Source: Chitinophagales bacterium (GTDB lineage Bacteria; Bacteroidota; Bacteroidia; Chitinophagales; Saprospiraceae). Taken from it: 64,000 nucleotides of DNA. Of this stretch, positions 40,543-51,952 are shown piece after piece (position 1 is the first letter of the stretch; each line of letters begins with the position of its first letter). Position numbers and translations under genes: made by a program. The notes beneath the pieces were generated by a model. It had not been told where the DNA came from. It saw only the letters and a program-made list of their open reading frames with translations, and made no database searches. The stretch spans positions 1-64,000 of the forward strand of contig JAAFJN010000014.1 in assembly GCA_013298845.1 (NCBI GenBank), read 5' to 3'.

Positions 40543-43500
40543 ATGCGACTAAAATTTACATTTTTGGTCGGGGTAATGGCATTGGCAGCCCTACCCTTCT
40601 TTTCAACGGCTCAATCAACCACCACCCAACTTACCATGACCAAAGTGCGACAGCGGATGCCTTTTCAGGCGGCGCCCGGTCGTAACGTTGTGGACATTTC
40701 GGGCGTATCCGCCGGGCAAATCCACACTTTTATTGCAATCTCGGCGGATAACAAATACAACCTGCATCTTTTTAACCCGGAAGATGAAGCGGCCGCCCTG
40801 CTCATTTCCCCCGCCGAAAGGCCACACCTGCGCCGATTTGCACCACCGGGCAAATCGGTAAAAGTATATTTTGACAATCCCGGTCCGGAGACGGTGGTGG
40901 CATTGTCGGTGAGTTGCGATGCCTGCCCCACGGATTGGGATCTTTTGGACAAAGTGGGCTTTACCCCCGACGCAGCCATAACAACCTCCGGCGGCGCATC
41001 GGCGAACAACCTCGTTACCAACGTTTTAATTGGCGGCAACTGCTTTGACGTTTCGGCTATAACCTCCACGGGCGATGCTCAATCACGCGGGACATTTGCC
41101 AACGGTGCCACCAATATCGGGATTCCCAACGGGGTGGTATTGTGCACCGGCAATGTTGGCATTATCCCCGGTAACAACAACACCGGAAACGCCAACGGTG
41201 GGTTTGGAGTAAACTCCCCCAACGACACAGATTTGGCGACCCTGGCCACCGGTGACCAATTTGATGTTACAAAAATTGAATTTAACTTCCGGCCTACTTC
41301 CGATATGGTGCAATTTGATTTTGTATTTGCCTCGGAAGAATACTGCGAATTTGTGAGCAGCGGATTCAATGACGCATTTGGGTTTTTCATTAGTGGCCCC
41401 GGCATCACTGGCAACCAAAATATCGCCCTGATTCCCGCTACCACCACCCCAGTAACCATTAATAACGTGAACCACGCCTCCAACACGGCCTATTACGTGA
41501 ACAACAATACATTCGGCGGCTGTAACGGATTACCCGCTTTTGCCCCCACCGAAATTTCGATGGATGGTTTTACCAGCGTGCTCACGGCTACGGCGGAAGT
41601 GATTCCCTGCTCTACTTACCACATCAAACTGGCATTGGCCGATATTGGTGATGCCTCCTATGCATCGGCAGTTTTTTTGCGGGCCAACTCCTTTAACGCG
41701 GGCGGGCAGGTCAATGCGGCTCCTATTTACCCATCAAGTGGCTCGCAGTTTGTGTACGAAGCCGGTTGTGGCGGCACGGGTTATATCCGTTTCACAAGGG
41801 TATCCAACGACCTGAGCGAACCACTGGAAGTGAATTTTACGGTTGCCCCCAGCAGCACCGCAACCCCCGACGAGGACTACACCAGCCTGGTCAGCCCGGT
41901 TATTATTCCGGCGGGTCAAACTTTTGTGCAAATTCCCATTAACGTATTGCCCGACCTTATTTTGGAAGGCAACGAAACCATCACGCTGCTACTCGACAAT
42001 CCGTGTTCCTGCACCCAGCAACCGGTTACGTTCACCATCGTGGATGTACCGCCGCTGTTGGCCGAACTGGAAGACCAGACCTTGTGCGGTACCAGCGTCA
42101 CCCTTAGTCCAACCATTAGCAGCGGGGTGGCTCCTTACACTTACTTGTGGAGTAACAACGCCACCACGGCTTCTATTACCATTAATACACCGGGCCTAAA
42201 TACCTACACGGCTACCATCACCGATGCTTGTAACAATACCACAACGGTGACTTCAACGGTAGATCTTACACCTGGCCCCACTGCGGCAATAAGTGGTTCG
42301 GGGATTTTGTGTGCAGGTGCCAACGGCTCCTTTAACCTCACCGTTAACCTGACGGGTCTTGGCCCCTGGGACGTTGAATGGTCGGGCGGCACCGAAACCT
42401 TTACCAGTTCACCCGCCACTTTAACGGTAACGGATCCCGGAACGTACAATTTGGTATCGGTCAATTCCAATGGTTGTCCCGGTTCGGTTTCCGGCTCGGC
42501 GACGATTACCGAAGTTGACGTCAATATATCCCTTAACGGCACCGATCCGGCTTGTAATGGTTCTACCAATGGGTCAGTTACGTCCTCCGTTTCCGGCGGA
42601 ACCGGGCCTTACACGTACGCGTGGGCACCGGCGGGCGCGGGCGCAAACCCCAATAACTTACCGGCCGGTACGTATTCCGTAACCGTCACCAGTAGTCAGG
42701 GCTGCACCGAAACCGAAGAAATTACGCTGGACCAACCCGATCCGCTGGAAGTAACGGCATCGGCAGACCCGATTGATTGTAACAATCCGAGCAGCCAAAT
42801 TGAAACGAGTGTTAGCGGCGGAACGCCCAATTATACGTACAATTGGAGCAATGGCTCCAGTTCGGCCATGCCCAATATCAACGTTGGAGGTACGTTTGTG
42901 CTGACTGTAACCGATAGCAGGGGTTGCACCCGATCCACCAGTTTAACGGTACCGGCCAATACCACGCTGCCCACTGCGGCGGCCACGGTAAACGGGCAAA
43001 TTAACTGTAACCAAAGCACCATTTCCATTAATGGCAATGGCTCTTCGACGGGATCTAATTTTTCTTACGAATGGAATGGCCCCGGCATTGTATCCGATGA
43101 AACCACGTTGACTCCCGTGGTAGACGCGCCGGGCACGTATGTTTTAACGGTGACCAATAACGATAATGGCTGCACAAGAACCGTTTCGGTGTCGGTAACG
43201 GCCAATACCACCCCACCCACCGCCGTCATTGCGCCACCGCAAAACATCGGTTGCAATAGCCCTACGGTTAACCTCAACGCCAACGGCACGTCGCAAGGGG
43301 CCAATTTTACGTTTGTGTGGAGCACCTTGGACGGGAGTTTTACGGGTGGAACATCAACGCTGAACCCGACCATTAACCAAAATGGTACGTACTCGATTGT
43401 CGTCACCAATACGGCCAACGGATGCACCAACGAAGCCTCGGTAACGGTAAATGGCAATACGGTACCGCCCGTGGCCGTCATCGAACCACCCATTACCGTC

Positions 43501-46500
43501 ACCTGTAATGATCCGGCCATTCAAATTGATGCCTCTAATTCCTCTACGGGTAGTTTTACGTACAACTGGTCTGGACCGCCCGGCGGGATCAATTCCGGCG
43601 GCAACACCCTCACGCCAACGGTGGATGTGGGTGGTACTTATACCATTACGATTACCGATACGCAAAATAATTGCACCACTACGGCCAGCGTAACGGTTAA
43701 TCAGAACACGACACTTCCAACTGCCGTTGCTACGCCAACGGGGCCGCTCACCTGCACCACAACGGAAATTAGCATCAATGGAAATGGTTCTTCTACGGGG
43801 TCCAATTTTACGTACGAATGGAACGGTCCCGGCCTGGTATCGGGCGAAAACACCCTAAATCCCATTGTGGATGCGCCAGGCACGTACGTTTTAACCGTCA
43901 CCAATACCGATAATGGTTGTACAAGAACCGTCTCCGCTTCGGTAACGGCGAATGTAGCGCTACCCAATGCCGCCATTGCTAACCCACAAAATATCGGTTG
44001 CAACAGCCCCACGATATCACTCAATGGCAATGGTTCTTCGCAAGGCAGCAACTTCACGTTTGTCTGGAGCACCTTGGACGGAAACTTCACCGGCGGCACC
44101 AATACCCTCAATCCATCGGCCAACCAGGAAGGAACGTACACCCTGGTCGTCACCAACAACACCAACGGTTGTACCGACGAGGCGACCGTGACGGTCAGCG
44201 GCAACACCATTCCGCCCGTGGCCGTGATTGAACCACCACAAACCATCACCTGCGATGATCCCACCATCCAAATTGACGCGTCCAACTCCTCTTCCGGGGG
44301 CTTTACGTACAGTTGGTCGGGACCAGTCGGCGGCATTAACTCCGGCGGCAGCACCCTTACGCCGACAGTAGATGTAGGTGGAACATACACCATCACCATC
44401 ACCGACCAGCAAAACAACTGCACAACCACCGCAACCGTCAATGTGCCACAAAACACGACCCAACCGGTGGCCGTAGCCAATGTCAGCGGGGTTATTTCTT
44501 GCCAAACCCCAACGCTGACCATCAACGGCAATGGTTCTTCTACCGGATCTAATTTCACCTACGAATGGAGCACCAACAACGGCAACATCGTTTCCGGCGA
44601 AAATACCCTCAACCCCGAAGTGAGCCAGGGCGGAACCTATATTTTAACCGTCACCGATACCAATAACGGCTGCACAAGAACCGTTTCGGTCAATGTGCCT
44701 TCCAACAATAGCATTCCGCAGGTAAATGCCGGTCCGCCGCGCACCATCAACTGTTACAACCCAACCATTACCCTCAATGCATCGGGTAGTACGGGGGCCA
44801 GTTTCACTTATGCCTGGACCGCCAGCCCGGGTAATATTGTTTCGGGTGGAAATACGTTGAGTCCCGTCATTAATCAGGCCGGTTGTTACACGTTGGTCGT
44901 TACCAACACCAGCAACCAATGCACCGCCGAAGATGTGATGTGCGTGGACGAAAACTTTGATACACCGGAAGCCATTATTGCGCCACCGGTGCAATTGGAT
45001 TGTAATAACCCCACCATTGAATTGGACGCCACGGCATCAACGCAACCGCCCGGTATTACGTACACCTGGACCGGCCCGACGGGGGGCATCAATTCCGGCG
45101 GCAACAGCGATTCGCCTACGGTGGATATGCCCGGAACGTATAACCTCACCATTACCAATGGCATAAGTGGTTGCACCGATACCGAACAAGTCTCCGTTAC
45201 CCAGGATATTACCCAGCCAGTGGCCGAGGCCGGAACGGGTGGCCAATTGGATTGCACCGAACCTACCCTCTACCTCAACGGTATGGGCAGTAGCGTTGGC
45301 GGCGTATTTTCGTACGAATGGACAACCATCAACGGAAATATTGTGAGTGGTGAAAATACCCTTCAGCCGTTGATTGACGAAGCCGGAACGTACACCATTA
45401 TTGTGACCAATAACAGCAATGGTTGCACCAGAACCGATCAGGTGGTGGTAACGGCCAACCAAAACATTCCCAATGCCAACGCTGGCCCGGAAAAACAGAT
45501 TAATTGCAACAACCTCACGGTAACACTCAACGGAACCGCCACTCCATCGGGGCTGACGTTCCAATGGTCCACCTTTGACGGGAATATCGTTTCGGGTGCA
45601 ACCACCCTGAACCCCACCGTTAACCAGGAAGGAACCTATTATTTAACCATTACCAACCCGGTGAATGGCTGTACCGATACCGATGAGGTTTTTGTTACCA
45701 ATAACCTCTCTTACCCGACGGCCTTTATCGCGGATCCGCAAATATTGGATTGCAACAACCCTTCCATTGAATTGGATGCCACGCAATCGGACCCCGGCTT
45801 TAACGGATCCAGCATGATTTTCCAATGGACCGGTGCACCATCCAACGGAATTTCGGGCACGAGTTCCCAAACGCCCACGATTACCGCGCCGGGTACTTAC
45901 ACCCTGCTCATTCGCAACCAAACCAGCCAATGCACCGCAACGGCGGTCGTAACGGTTCAGCAAAATATTGCCCCGCCAACGGTAGTTATTAACCAGTCGC
46001 CTACACTGACTTGCCAATTCCCGCAGGTGACTTTGAATGCCAATGGTTCATCTGTGAATTATCCGTTTTTTGCCGAATGGAGCACCACCAACGGGAATAT
46101 TGTATCGGGAGAAAATACGCTCAACCCGATTGTTAACCAAATTGGCACGTATTTACTCACCATTACTAACTCCGAAAATGGTTGCACCAGTACCGGAAAC
46201 GCCACGGTAACCACCAACCAAACGTTTCCAACGGCTTTGGCCGGGGCGCCGCAAACCATTAATTGCACTAACCCCCAAGTCGCCCTGAATGCCACCGGTA
46301 GTAGCACGGGGACCCAATTCAGTTATATTTGGAGCACCCAAAACGGCACCATCGTCAACGGGATAAATACCCTTACGCCCACCGTCAGCGCACCGGGTGC
46401 ATACCAAATTGCCGTCGTAAACACCACAACGGGTTGTGTATCAACGGCCACCGTCAACGTTAACATTGATGTAGCGGCACCAACGGCAACAACCGCTCCC

Positions 46501-49500
46501 GGTGGCGTACTCAGTTGCGCGGTCAATACACTCACCCTGAGCGGTTCGGGCAGCAGCACCGGCACCAACTATTCGTACGTTTGGAATACCCCCAATGGCA
46601 ATATTTTATCGGGGATCAATACACTTTCTCCCGTTATTAATGCCGTTGGCACCTATCAGTTAGTGGTTACCAACGCGCAAAATGGCTGCTCGGCCACGTC
46701 CACAACTTCGGTATTGGCCGATGCCAGTTTGCCCATTGCCAGCGCCGGACAACCGGATACCATTACTTGTTTTGCCCCGTCGTTAACCCTTTCGGGCAAT
46801 GGCAGTTCGCAAGGTGCCGGCATCGTTTATCAATGGTCGGGCGCGGGTTTGGTGCAAGGGATCAACACGTTGCAACCCACCATTAACCAAGCCGGGCAGT
46901 ACACTCTGCTCGTCACCAATAACAGCAACGGCTGCACCGCCATTTCATCGGTGGAAATAGCCAACAACACGACCGCGCCCACCGCCGAAGCCGGTGCGCC
47001 CAGCGTGATTAATTGCACCTTCCCAACGCGGGTATTGGACGGCACCAACAGCAGCACGGGTGCGCAATATTCGTACAATTGGGCCACCACCAACGGCACT
47101 TTTGTTAATGGCCAAAACACACTCAACCCCGAAGTCAGCGCGCCCGGATTGTACAGTTTATTGGTCACCAACACCCAAAATGGCTGTACCTCCACCGATG
47201 TTGTGAACATTAGCCAAAACACCGTTGTCCCCACCGCCGAAGCGGGACCCGCCGGTTTTATCAATTGTACCAGCCCAACGATTTCCCTCAATGGCTCGTC
47301 GAACAACGCGCCGCAACTGGTGTACAACTGGACAACCACCAACGGTAATATCGCGGCCGGGGGCAATACCCTTACCCCCACCATTGATGCACCGGGACAA
47401 TACACTTTACTCGTCACCGACACCATCAACGGGTGTACGGCCACCGACTTGGCCAATGTCACCAAAGATGCCAATGTCCCCGTTGCGGCCGTGGCTACGC
47501 CCGAAGTATTGGATTGTAATACCTTCAGTGTTCAACTCAACGCCAACGCTTCTACGGCGGGTTTGCAATACACCTGGAGTACGGCCAACGGGCAAATTCA
47601 ATCGGGCGCAAACTCGCTCACGCCCACCATTGGGCTGCCGGGGCAATACACCTTGCAGGTGTTTAACCCCACCAACAATTGCACTGCACAAAGCACAGTT
47701 TCTGTCTTGATTGATACCATTTCACCCTTGGCGCAGGCGGGTACCCCGCAGGTTTTGTCTTGCCAAAACCCGGTATTGACCTTAAACGGTACGGGCAGCA
47801 GCAGCGGCACCGAATTTACCTATTCGTGGGCGACGCAGGGCGGAAACATCGTTAATGGGGCCACTACCTTATCGCCTCAGGTGGACGAATCCGGTTTTTA
47901 CACCATTACCGTCACCAACCAAAACACAAGTTGTACCAGCGCAGCCACGGTGCAAATTCTGCTGGACCAAAACACGCCCGAAGCCGATGCCGGACCCGCC
48001 CAATTATTAACCTGTACGGTGGATGAATTGCAACTCATCGGTACGGCCAGCAGCCAGGGGCCGCAGTTTTCGTACCAATGGACCGGCCCCGGTATTGTTA
48101 GTGGAGCAAATACTTTAAGCCCCCTTATTAACGTACAAGGCACTTATGACCTACTCATTTCCAATACCTCCAACGGTTGTACCTCCAATGCCAGCGTTTT
48201 GGTCACTCAGGATATTTTGGCACCGGTAGCCAGCATTGCGCCACCACCCGTGCTCAATTGTCAATTAACCAATACCACACTTACCGCCACCAACGCCAGT
48301 GCAGCACCTCATTTTAGTTACGCGTGGAGCAGCCCCAACGGCGGCAGTTTTGTGGGTGGGGCCAATACCAGCACCCCAAAAATTGACAATCCCGGCACGT
48401 ACCAACTGTTGGTGACCAATACCATCACCGGTTGCACCGCCACCTTAACCGTGGATGTCACGGAAGATATCGCCACCCCAATTTCGGATGCCGGAACCGG
48501 GGGACAATTGAACTGTACCACCCCGACGTACCAACTGGGCGGGTCGGCCAGTAATACCGGACCAAATTATTCCATTTTGTGGTCCACTACGAACGGGAAT
48601 ATTGTTTCGGGCGAAAACACATTTAACCCCACCATCAACGAACCCGGAACTTATACCTTATTAATCACCAATAACAACAATTTCTGTACGGCTACCGACA
48701 ACGTAACGATGCAGCAAAATGTAAACGCGCCCTTGGCCGTTGCGGCACCACCGCAAACGCTGACCTGTGCCGTTCAAAGCATCAACCTCAACGGATTTGG
48801 CTCCAGTAGTGGTGGTAATTTTAGTTATTTGTGGACGACCCAAACGGGTTCCATCACCAGCGGCGACTCTACCTTAACGCCCACGGTGTCGGCCCCCGGC
48901 GCTTATCAATTACAAGTGACCAATACCAGTAACAACTGTGTGTCGTTGGTGACCGTTCAGGTGCCCCAAAACATTGTACCACCCGTGGCCGTGGGTGGTC
49001 CGGCGGTAACCCTGACTTGCTCTTTGGCCGATATTAAATTAAACGGCGCGGGCAGCAGCACTGGGGCAGGTTTCTCGTACGTTTGGTCGGTACCAACGGG
49101 TTCCAACGGAAATATTTTATTTGGTGCCAATTCGCTCACCCCGACGGTAAACGCACCCGGTTTGTATCAATTGGTGGTGACAAACACCCAAAACGGGTGT
49201 AAATCTACCACCACCGCCGAAGTTTTGCAGGATGTAAACGCTCCCAATGCCGCCATTGGCACACCGACCGAATTAACGTGTTTGGTAACCACTGTACAAT
49301 TGGACGGAACCGGCACCAGCGCGGGCAGCGATATTAGTTACGCCTGGAGTACTCTGAATGGCAATATTATTTCGGGTCAATATTCGCTTACGCCCGTAGT
49401 AGATGCACCCGGCAGTTACGCTTTAGAGGTAACCAATACTTCCAACGGATGTAAAACATTGGCCAATATTGCCGTTACTGAAAATATTTTGGCACCCCAA

Positions 49501-51021
49501 ACCCTTGCCGGACCGGACCAAACCCTCACCTGCGCCATTACTTCGCTCACGATCAACGCGACGGCCACCGGCGGCAGCAACGGCATTAATATTGTTTGGA
49601 ATGGCCCAGGCATTCTGTCCGGGGGAAACACCATTTCACCCATTATTAACCAGCCGGGCACCTACACCCTCACCGTAAGCGACAACTACAATGGTTGCAC
49701 CGATTCGGATGCCGTTCTGGTATTCCCCGATACCAATGCGCCGGTTGCGGCGGTAGCCACTCCCGGATTATTGACCTGTGCGGTGCAAAGCGTGCCTTTG
49801 GTGGGCAACGGCAGTAGCCAGGGACCGGAGTTTAACTACCTGTGGCAAGGGCCGGGCATTACGGGCAGCACCACTAGCCTATCCACTACGGTTAGTGAGC
49901 CGGGCACGTACGCCTTGCTCATCACCAATACCGCCAACGGCTGTACCACCACCACCAGTGTCTCCGTTCCGCAGGATATTCAATTACCACTCGCCGAAGC
50001 CGGCAATGGTTTTGAACTCACCTGCACTACCCAGGAAGACGCACTCAGCGCGACTGGTTCATCGGCGGGAGCGAACTTTAAATACTTTTGGTCCACCATC
50101 GACGGCAATATTGTCTTGGGCGGTACTACGGCCACGCCCTTGGTGAATGAGGCCGGTCTTTATACATTATTGGTAACGAATACAGCCACGGGCTGCACCA
50201 GCACGGACAATGTCTTGGTCATAAGAAACACCAATTATCCGGCTGATTTGCTCACCGAAACCGTTAAACCCGCCTGTAACGACCAACCGGGCACCATCGA
50301 AATTACCGAGGTTACCGGCGGCGTCGGACCTTATTTGTACTCGATTGATGGCGGTAACAAGTTTTATTCGGCCAATACATTCCCGCAACTCAACCCCGGC
50401 ACGTACACCCTCGTGGTGCAGGACGCCAATGGCTGTGAATACGAAGAGTCGCTCACATTCCCGGTTCCGGTAGAGCCAGAAGTGACCACCAACCCACAAA
50501 TCACCTTGGATTTTGGGCAAAGTACTACCCTCGTGGCCAATATCAACGTGCCGATCAGCGAAATTGACACCATTATCTGGTCGCCCATGACGGGCCTTAC
50601 GCCCACCGCAAAACCCACCGAAATGCTCGCGCAGCCTTTTTACACTACCACTTATGAAGTATTAATTATCAATAAGGATGGTTGCGAAGATCGCGCTTCG
50701 GTGCAAATAAAAGTAGGAGACCCGCGCATTTACGCGCCCAACGTTATTACGCCCGATAACGGCACCGACGATAACGACCGATTTACGATTTTTGCCAAAG
50801 AAGGGCACGTCAAAAATATTCGTTATTTGCAGGTTTACGACCGTTGGGGGAACCAGGTGTTTTTCACCAGCAATGTACAGCCCAACGACCGCACCAAAGG
50901 TTGGGACGGCGTTTTCCGCGATGCCTCTATGTCACCCGCCGTATTCGTCTGGTGGGCGGAGTTAGAATTGGCCAACGGCGAAATTATTTTGCTGGAAGGT
51001 GATGTTACGGTGATTCGGTAA
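40543..51021 (+). CDS. Giant secreted repeat protein (3492 residues) with T9SS type B sorting domain
   Basis: I start at the ATG at 40543; a TTG two codons earlier is less likely. There is a signal peptide (MRLKFTFLVGVMALAALPFF). A choice-of-anchor-L-like domain lies at about 150-390 (DFVFASEEYCEFV and neighbouring motifs) and a Calx-beta-like segment at about 390-500 (TPDEDYTSL... EGNETITLLL). SprB-like modules lie at about 650-805 (SGGTGPYTYAW). Then come 29 tandem repeats of about 84 residues (809-3232), each with two cysteines (one near the start, one in N-G-C) and the strand G-T-Y-x-L-x-V-T-N. One more SprB-like module follows, and finally a CHU_C/type B sorting domain (PNVITPDNGTDDND... 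YDRWGNQVF... GDVTVIR). Predicted cell-surface or released adhesin, exported by T9SS and possibly linked to gliding. Its stop lies one base from that of the convergent esterase. Confidence 0.93.
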   Translation: MRLKFTFLVGVMALAALPFFSTAQSTTTQLTMTKVRQRMPFQAAPGRNVVDISGVSAGQIHTFIAISADNKYNLHLFNPEDEAAALLISPAERPHLRRFAPPGKSVKVYFDNPGPETVVALSVSCDACPTDWDLLDKVGFTPDAAITTSGGASANNLVTNVLIGGNCFDVSAITSTGDAQSRGTFANGATNIGIPNGVVLCTGNVGIIPGNNNTGNANGGFGVNSPNDTDLATLATGDQFDVTKIEFNFRPTSDMVQFDFVFASEEYCEFVSSGFNDAFGFFISGPGITGNQNIALIPATTTPVTINNVNHASNTAYYVNNNTFGGCNGLPAFAPTEISMDGFTSVLTATAEVIPCSTYHIKLALADIGDASYASAVFLRANSFNAGGQVNAAPIYPSSGSQFVYEAGCGGTGYIRFTRVSNDLSEPLEVNFTVAPSSTATPDEDYTSLVSPVIIPAGQTFVQIPINVLPDLILEGNETITLLLDNPCSCTQQPVTFTIVDVPPLLAELEDQTLCGTSVTLSPTISSGVAPYTYLWSNNATTASITINTPGLNTYTATITDACNNTTTVTSTVDLTPGPTAAISGSGILCAGANGSFNLTVNLTGLGPWDVEWSGGTETFTSSPATLTVTDPGTYNLVSVNSNGCPGSVSGSATITEVDVNISLNGTDPACNGSTNGSVTSSVSGGTGPYTYAWAPAGAGANPNNLPAGTYSVTVTSSQGCTETEEITLDQPDPLEVTASADPIDCNNPSSQIETSVSGGTPNYTYNWSNGSSSAMPNINVGGTFVLTVTDSRGCTRSTSLTVPANTTLPTAAATVNGQINCNQSTISINGNGSSTGSNFSYEWNGPGIVSDETTLTPVVDAPGTYVLTVTNNDNGCTRTVSVSVTANTTPPTAVIAPPQNIGCNSPTVNLNANGTSQGANFTFVWSTLDGSFTGGTSTLNPTINQNGTYSIVVTNTANGCTNEASVTVNGNTVPPVAVIEPPITVTCNDPAIQIDASNSSTGSFTYNWSGPPGGINSGGNTLTPTVDVGGTYTITITDTQNNCTTTASVTVNQNTTLPTAVATPTGPLTCTTTEISINGNGSSTGSNFTYEWNGPGLVSGENTLNPIVDAPGTYVLTVTNTDNGCTRTVSASVTANVALPNAAIANPQNIGCNSPTISLNGNGSSQGSNFTFVWSTLDGNFTGGTNTLNPSANQEGTYTLVVTNNTNGCTDEATVTVSGNTIPPVAVIEPPQTITCDDPTIQIDASNSSSGGFTYSWSGPVGGINSGGSTLTPTVDVGGTYTITITDQQNNCTTTATVNVPQNTTQPVAVANVSGVISCQTPTLTINGNGSSTGSNFTYEWSTNNGNIVSGENTLNPEVSQGGTYILTVTDTNNGCTRTVSVNVPSNNSIPQVNAGPPRTINCYNPTITLNASGSTGASFTYAWTASPGNIVSGGNTLSPVINQAGCYTLVVTNTSNQCTAEDVMCVDENFDTPEAIIAPPVQLDCNNPTIELDATASTQPPGITYTWTGPTGGINSGGNSDSPTVDMPGTYNLTITNGISGCTDTEQVSVTQDITQPVAEAGTGGQLDCTEPTLYLNGMGSSVGGVFSYEWTTINGNIVSGENTLQPLIDEAGTYTIIVTNNSNGCTRTDQVVVTANQNIPNANAGPEKQINCNNLTVTLNGTATPSGLTFQWSTFDGNIVSGATTLNPTVNQEGTYYLTITNPVNGCTDTDEVFVTNNLSYPTAFIADPQILDCNNPSIELDATQSDPGFNGSSMIFQWTGAPSNGISGTSSQTPTITAPGTYTLLIRNQTSQCTATAVVTVQQNIAPPTVVINQSPTLTCQFPQVTLNANGSSVNYPFFAEWSTTNGNIVSGENTLNPIVNQIGTYLLTITNSENGCTSTGNATVTTNQTFPTALAGAPQTINCTNPQVALNATGSSTGTQFSYIWSTQNGTIVNGINTLTPTVSAPGAYQIAVVNTTTGCVSTATVNVNIDVAAPTATTAPGGVLSCAVNTLTLSGSGSSTGTNYSYVWNTPNGNILSGINTLSPVINAVGTYQLVVTNAQNGCSATSTTSVLADASLPIASAGQPDTITCFAPSLTLSGNGSSQGAGIVYQWSGAGLVQGINTLQPTINQAGQYTLLVTNNSNGCTAISSVEIANNTTAPTAEAGAPSVINCTFPTRVLDGTNSSTGAQYSYNWATTNGTFVNGQNTLNPEVSAPGLYSLLVTNTQNGCTSTDVVNISQNTVVPTAEAGPAGFINCTSPTISLNGSSNNAPQLVYNWTTTNGNIAAGGNTLTPTIDAPGQYTLLVTDTINGCTATDLANVTKDANVPVAAVATPEVLDCNTFSVQLNANASTAGLQYTWSTANGQIQSGANSLTPTIGLPGQYTLQVFNPTNNCTAQSTVSVLIDTISPLAQAGTPQVLSCQNPVLTLNGTGSSSGTEFTYSWATQGGNIVNGATTLSPQVDESGFYTITVTNQNTSCTSAATVQILLDQNTPEADAGPAQLLTCTVDELQLIGTASSQGPQFSYQWTGPGIVSGANTLSPLINVQGTYDLLISNTSNGCTSNASVLVTQDILAPVASIAPPPVLNCQLTNTTLTATNASAAPHFSYAWSSPNGGSFVGGANTSTPKIDNPGTYQLLVTNTITGCTATLTVDVTEDIATPISDAGTGGQLNCTTPTYQLGGSASNTGPNYSILWSTTNGNIVSGENTFNPTINEPGTYTLLITNNNNFCTATDNVTMQQNVNAPLAVAAPPQTLTCAVQSINLNGFGSSSGGNFSYLWTTQTGSITSGDSTLTPTVSAPGAYQLQVTNTSNNCVSLVTVQVPQNIVPPVAVGGPAVTLTCSLADIKLNGAGSSTGAGFSYVWSVPTGSNGNILFGANSLTPTVNAPGLYQLVVTNTQNGCKSTTTAEVLQDVNAPNAAIGTPTELTCLVTTVQLDGTGTSAGSDISYAWSTLNGNIISGQYSLTPVVDAPGSYALEVTNTSNGCKTLANIAVTENILAPQTLAGPDQTLTCAITSLTINATATGGSNGINIVWNGPGILSGGNTISPIINQPGTYTLTVSDNYNGCTDSDAVLVFPDTNAPVAAVATPGLLTCAVQSVPLVGNGSSQGPEFNYLWQGPGITGSTTSLSTTVSEPGTYALLITNTANGCTTTTSVSVPQDIQLPLAEAGNGFELTCTTQEDALSATGSSAGANFKYFWSTIDGNIVLGGTTATPLVNEAGLYTLLVTNTATGCTSTDNVLVIRNTNYPADLLTETVKPACNDQPGTIEITEVTGGVGPYLYSIDGGNKFYSANTFPQLNPGTYTLVVQDANGCEYEESLTFPVPVEPEVTTNPQITLDFGQSTTLVANINVPISEIDTIIWSPMTGLTPTAKPTEMLAQPFYTTTYEVLIINKDGCEDRASVQIKVGDPRIYAPNVITPDNGTDDNDRFTIFAKEGHVKNIRYLQVYDRWGNQVFFTSNVQPNDRTKGWDGVFRDASMSPAVFVWWAELELANGEIILLEGDVTVIR
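42970..44463 (+). repeat. Duplicated three-repeat block inside the giant gene
   Basis: Repeats 1-3 (about 42970-43716) and 4-6 (about 43717-44463) are much more alike pairwise (1 with 4, 2 with 5, 3 with 6) than neighbours are to each other. Examples: QNIGCNSPT occurs in both 2 and 5, and INSGG followed by VDVGGTYTITITD in both 3 and 6. This points to a recent duplication of a block of about 747 bp. Confidence 0.75.
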
Positions 51022-51022
51022 T

Positions 51023-51940
51023 TTATTTGAGTAAAAACATCAAGGGCTGGTCCAAACGTGCGCGCCAGGCACGCTCGGAGTGATCGGCCCCTTCAAAACG
51101 CAAGGTTTGCCATTGTGCGGCAGCATACCCTTTCTCCCGCATAATGGCATCCATGCGGACCTGAATACCCGGATACATGGCATCCAGCGTGGCCGTACCG
51201 TAATCGAAATAAAACTTGTTTTTCCCGGGTTTGGGCAACTTTATCCGTAAATACTCTTCAAATGCCGCCGGAACCGGGTTGTTTTCCAACGAAAAAATGC
51301 CCGGCCAATGGGTGGACAAACACGCCGCGCCCCCAAATACTTTGGGATATTGGGTAATGGCGTACATCGAAATCAATCCGCCCATGCTGGACCCCGCGAT
51401 AAAGGTATTTTTTCGGTCTTTGCGGGTAGAAAAATTTTTATCCACGTATGGCTTTAGTTCTTTCACCAAAAAACGCAAATAATTATCCGAATTAGGTTGA
51501 AAACGGTCTTTTGTACGGCCCTTTCGTTGCAAAGCGGCGGTAACCGTATCGCGGTCGGCGGACGACATTTGCTCAAAGGGTTTTTGGGGGAAATACTCCG
51601 CGTGGCGGGAAGCGCCGTTGTTCCAAATACCTACTACGATAAACTTACGGGTGGCACCCCGTTTCATCAATCCGGCGGCAACGACATCCACATCCCAGGC
51701 CTGTTTATTCCAGGTAATGGTTGAATCGAACAGCGACTGGCCATCGTGCATGTACAAAACGGCATATTTTTCCCGTTTCGAATACCCATCGGGCAGCCAG
51801 ATATAAACGTTGTGGGGATCAATAAATTGAGAAGGGAAAGCATCGAGCCGGATAATTTGGCCGGAATTGACTTTGGGCAATTGGGCCGTAGCCGGAAAGT
51901 GCCACAATAGCGCGCAAAAAGCGATAAAAATGTATTTCAT
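51023..51940 (-). CDS. Exported esterase (PF00756/esterase D-like alpha/beta hydrolase)
   Basis: The protein has 305 residues with a signal peptide (MKYIFIAFCALLWHFPATAQ). The alpha/beta-hydrolase core shows Y-A-V-L-Y-M-H-D-G-Q, then the nucleophile elbow G-S-S-M-G-G. The catalytic histidine is in G-A-D-H-S-E. The family includes feruloyl, siderophore and S-formylglutathione esterases; sequence does not decide among them. It converges on the giant gene with only one base between the two stops. Confidence 0.85.
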   Translation of the reverse strand: MKYIFIAFCALLWHFPATAQLPKVNSGQIIRLDAFPSQFIDPHNVYIWLPDGYSKREKYAVLYMHDGQSLFDSTITWNKQAWDVDVVAAGLMKRGATRKFIVVGIWNNGASRHAEYFPQKPFEQMSSADRDTVTAALQRKGRTKDRFQPNSDNYLRFLVKELKPYVDKNFSTRKDRKNTFIAGSSMGGLISMYAITQYPKVFGGAACLSTHWPGIFSLENNPVPAAFEEYLRIKLPKPGKNKFYFDYGTATLDAMYPGIQVRMDAIMREKGYAAAQWQTLRFEGADHSERAWRARLDQPLMFLLK

Positions 51941-51952
51941 AGTGCGTATTTT

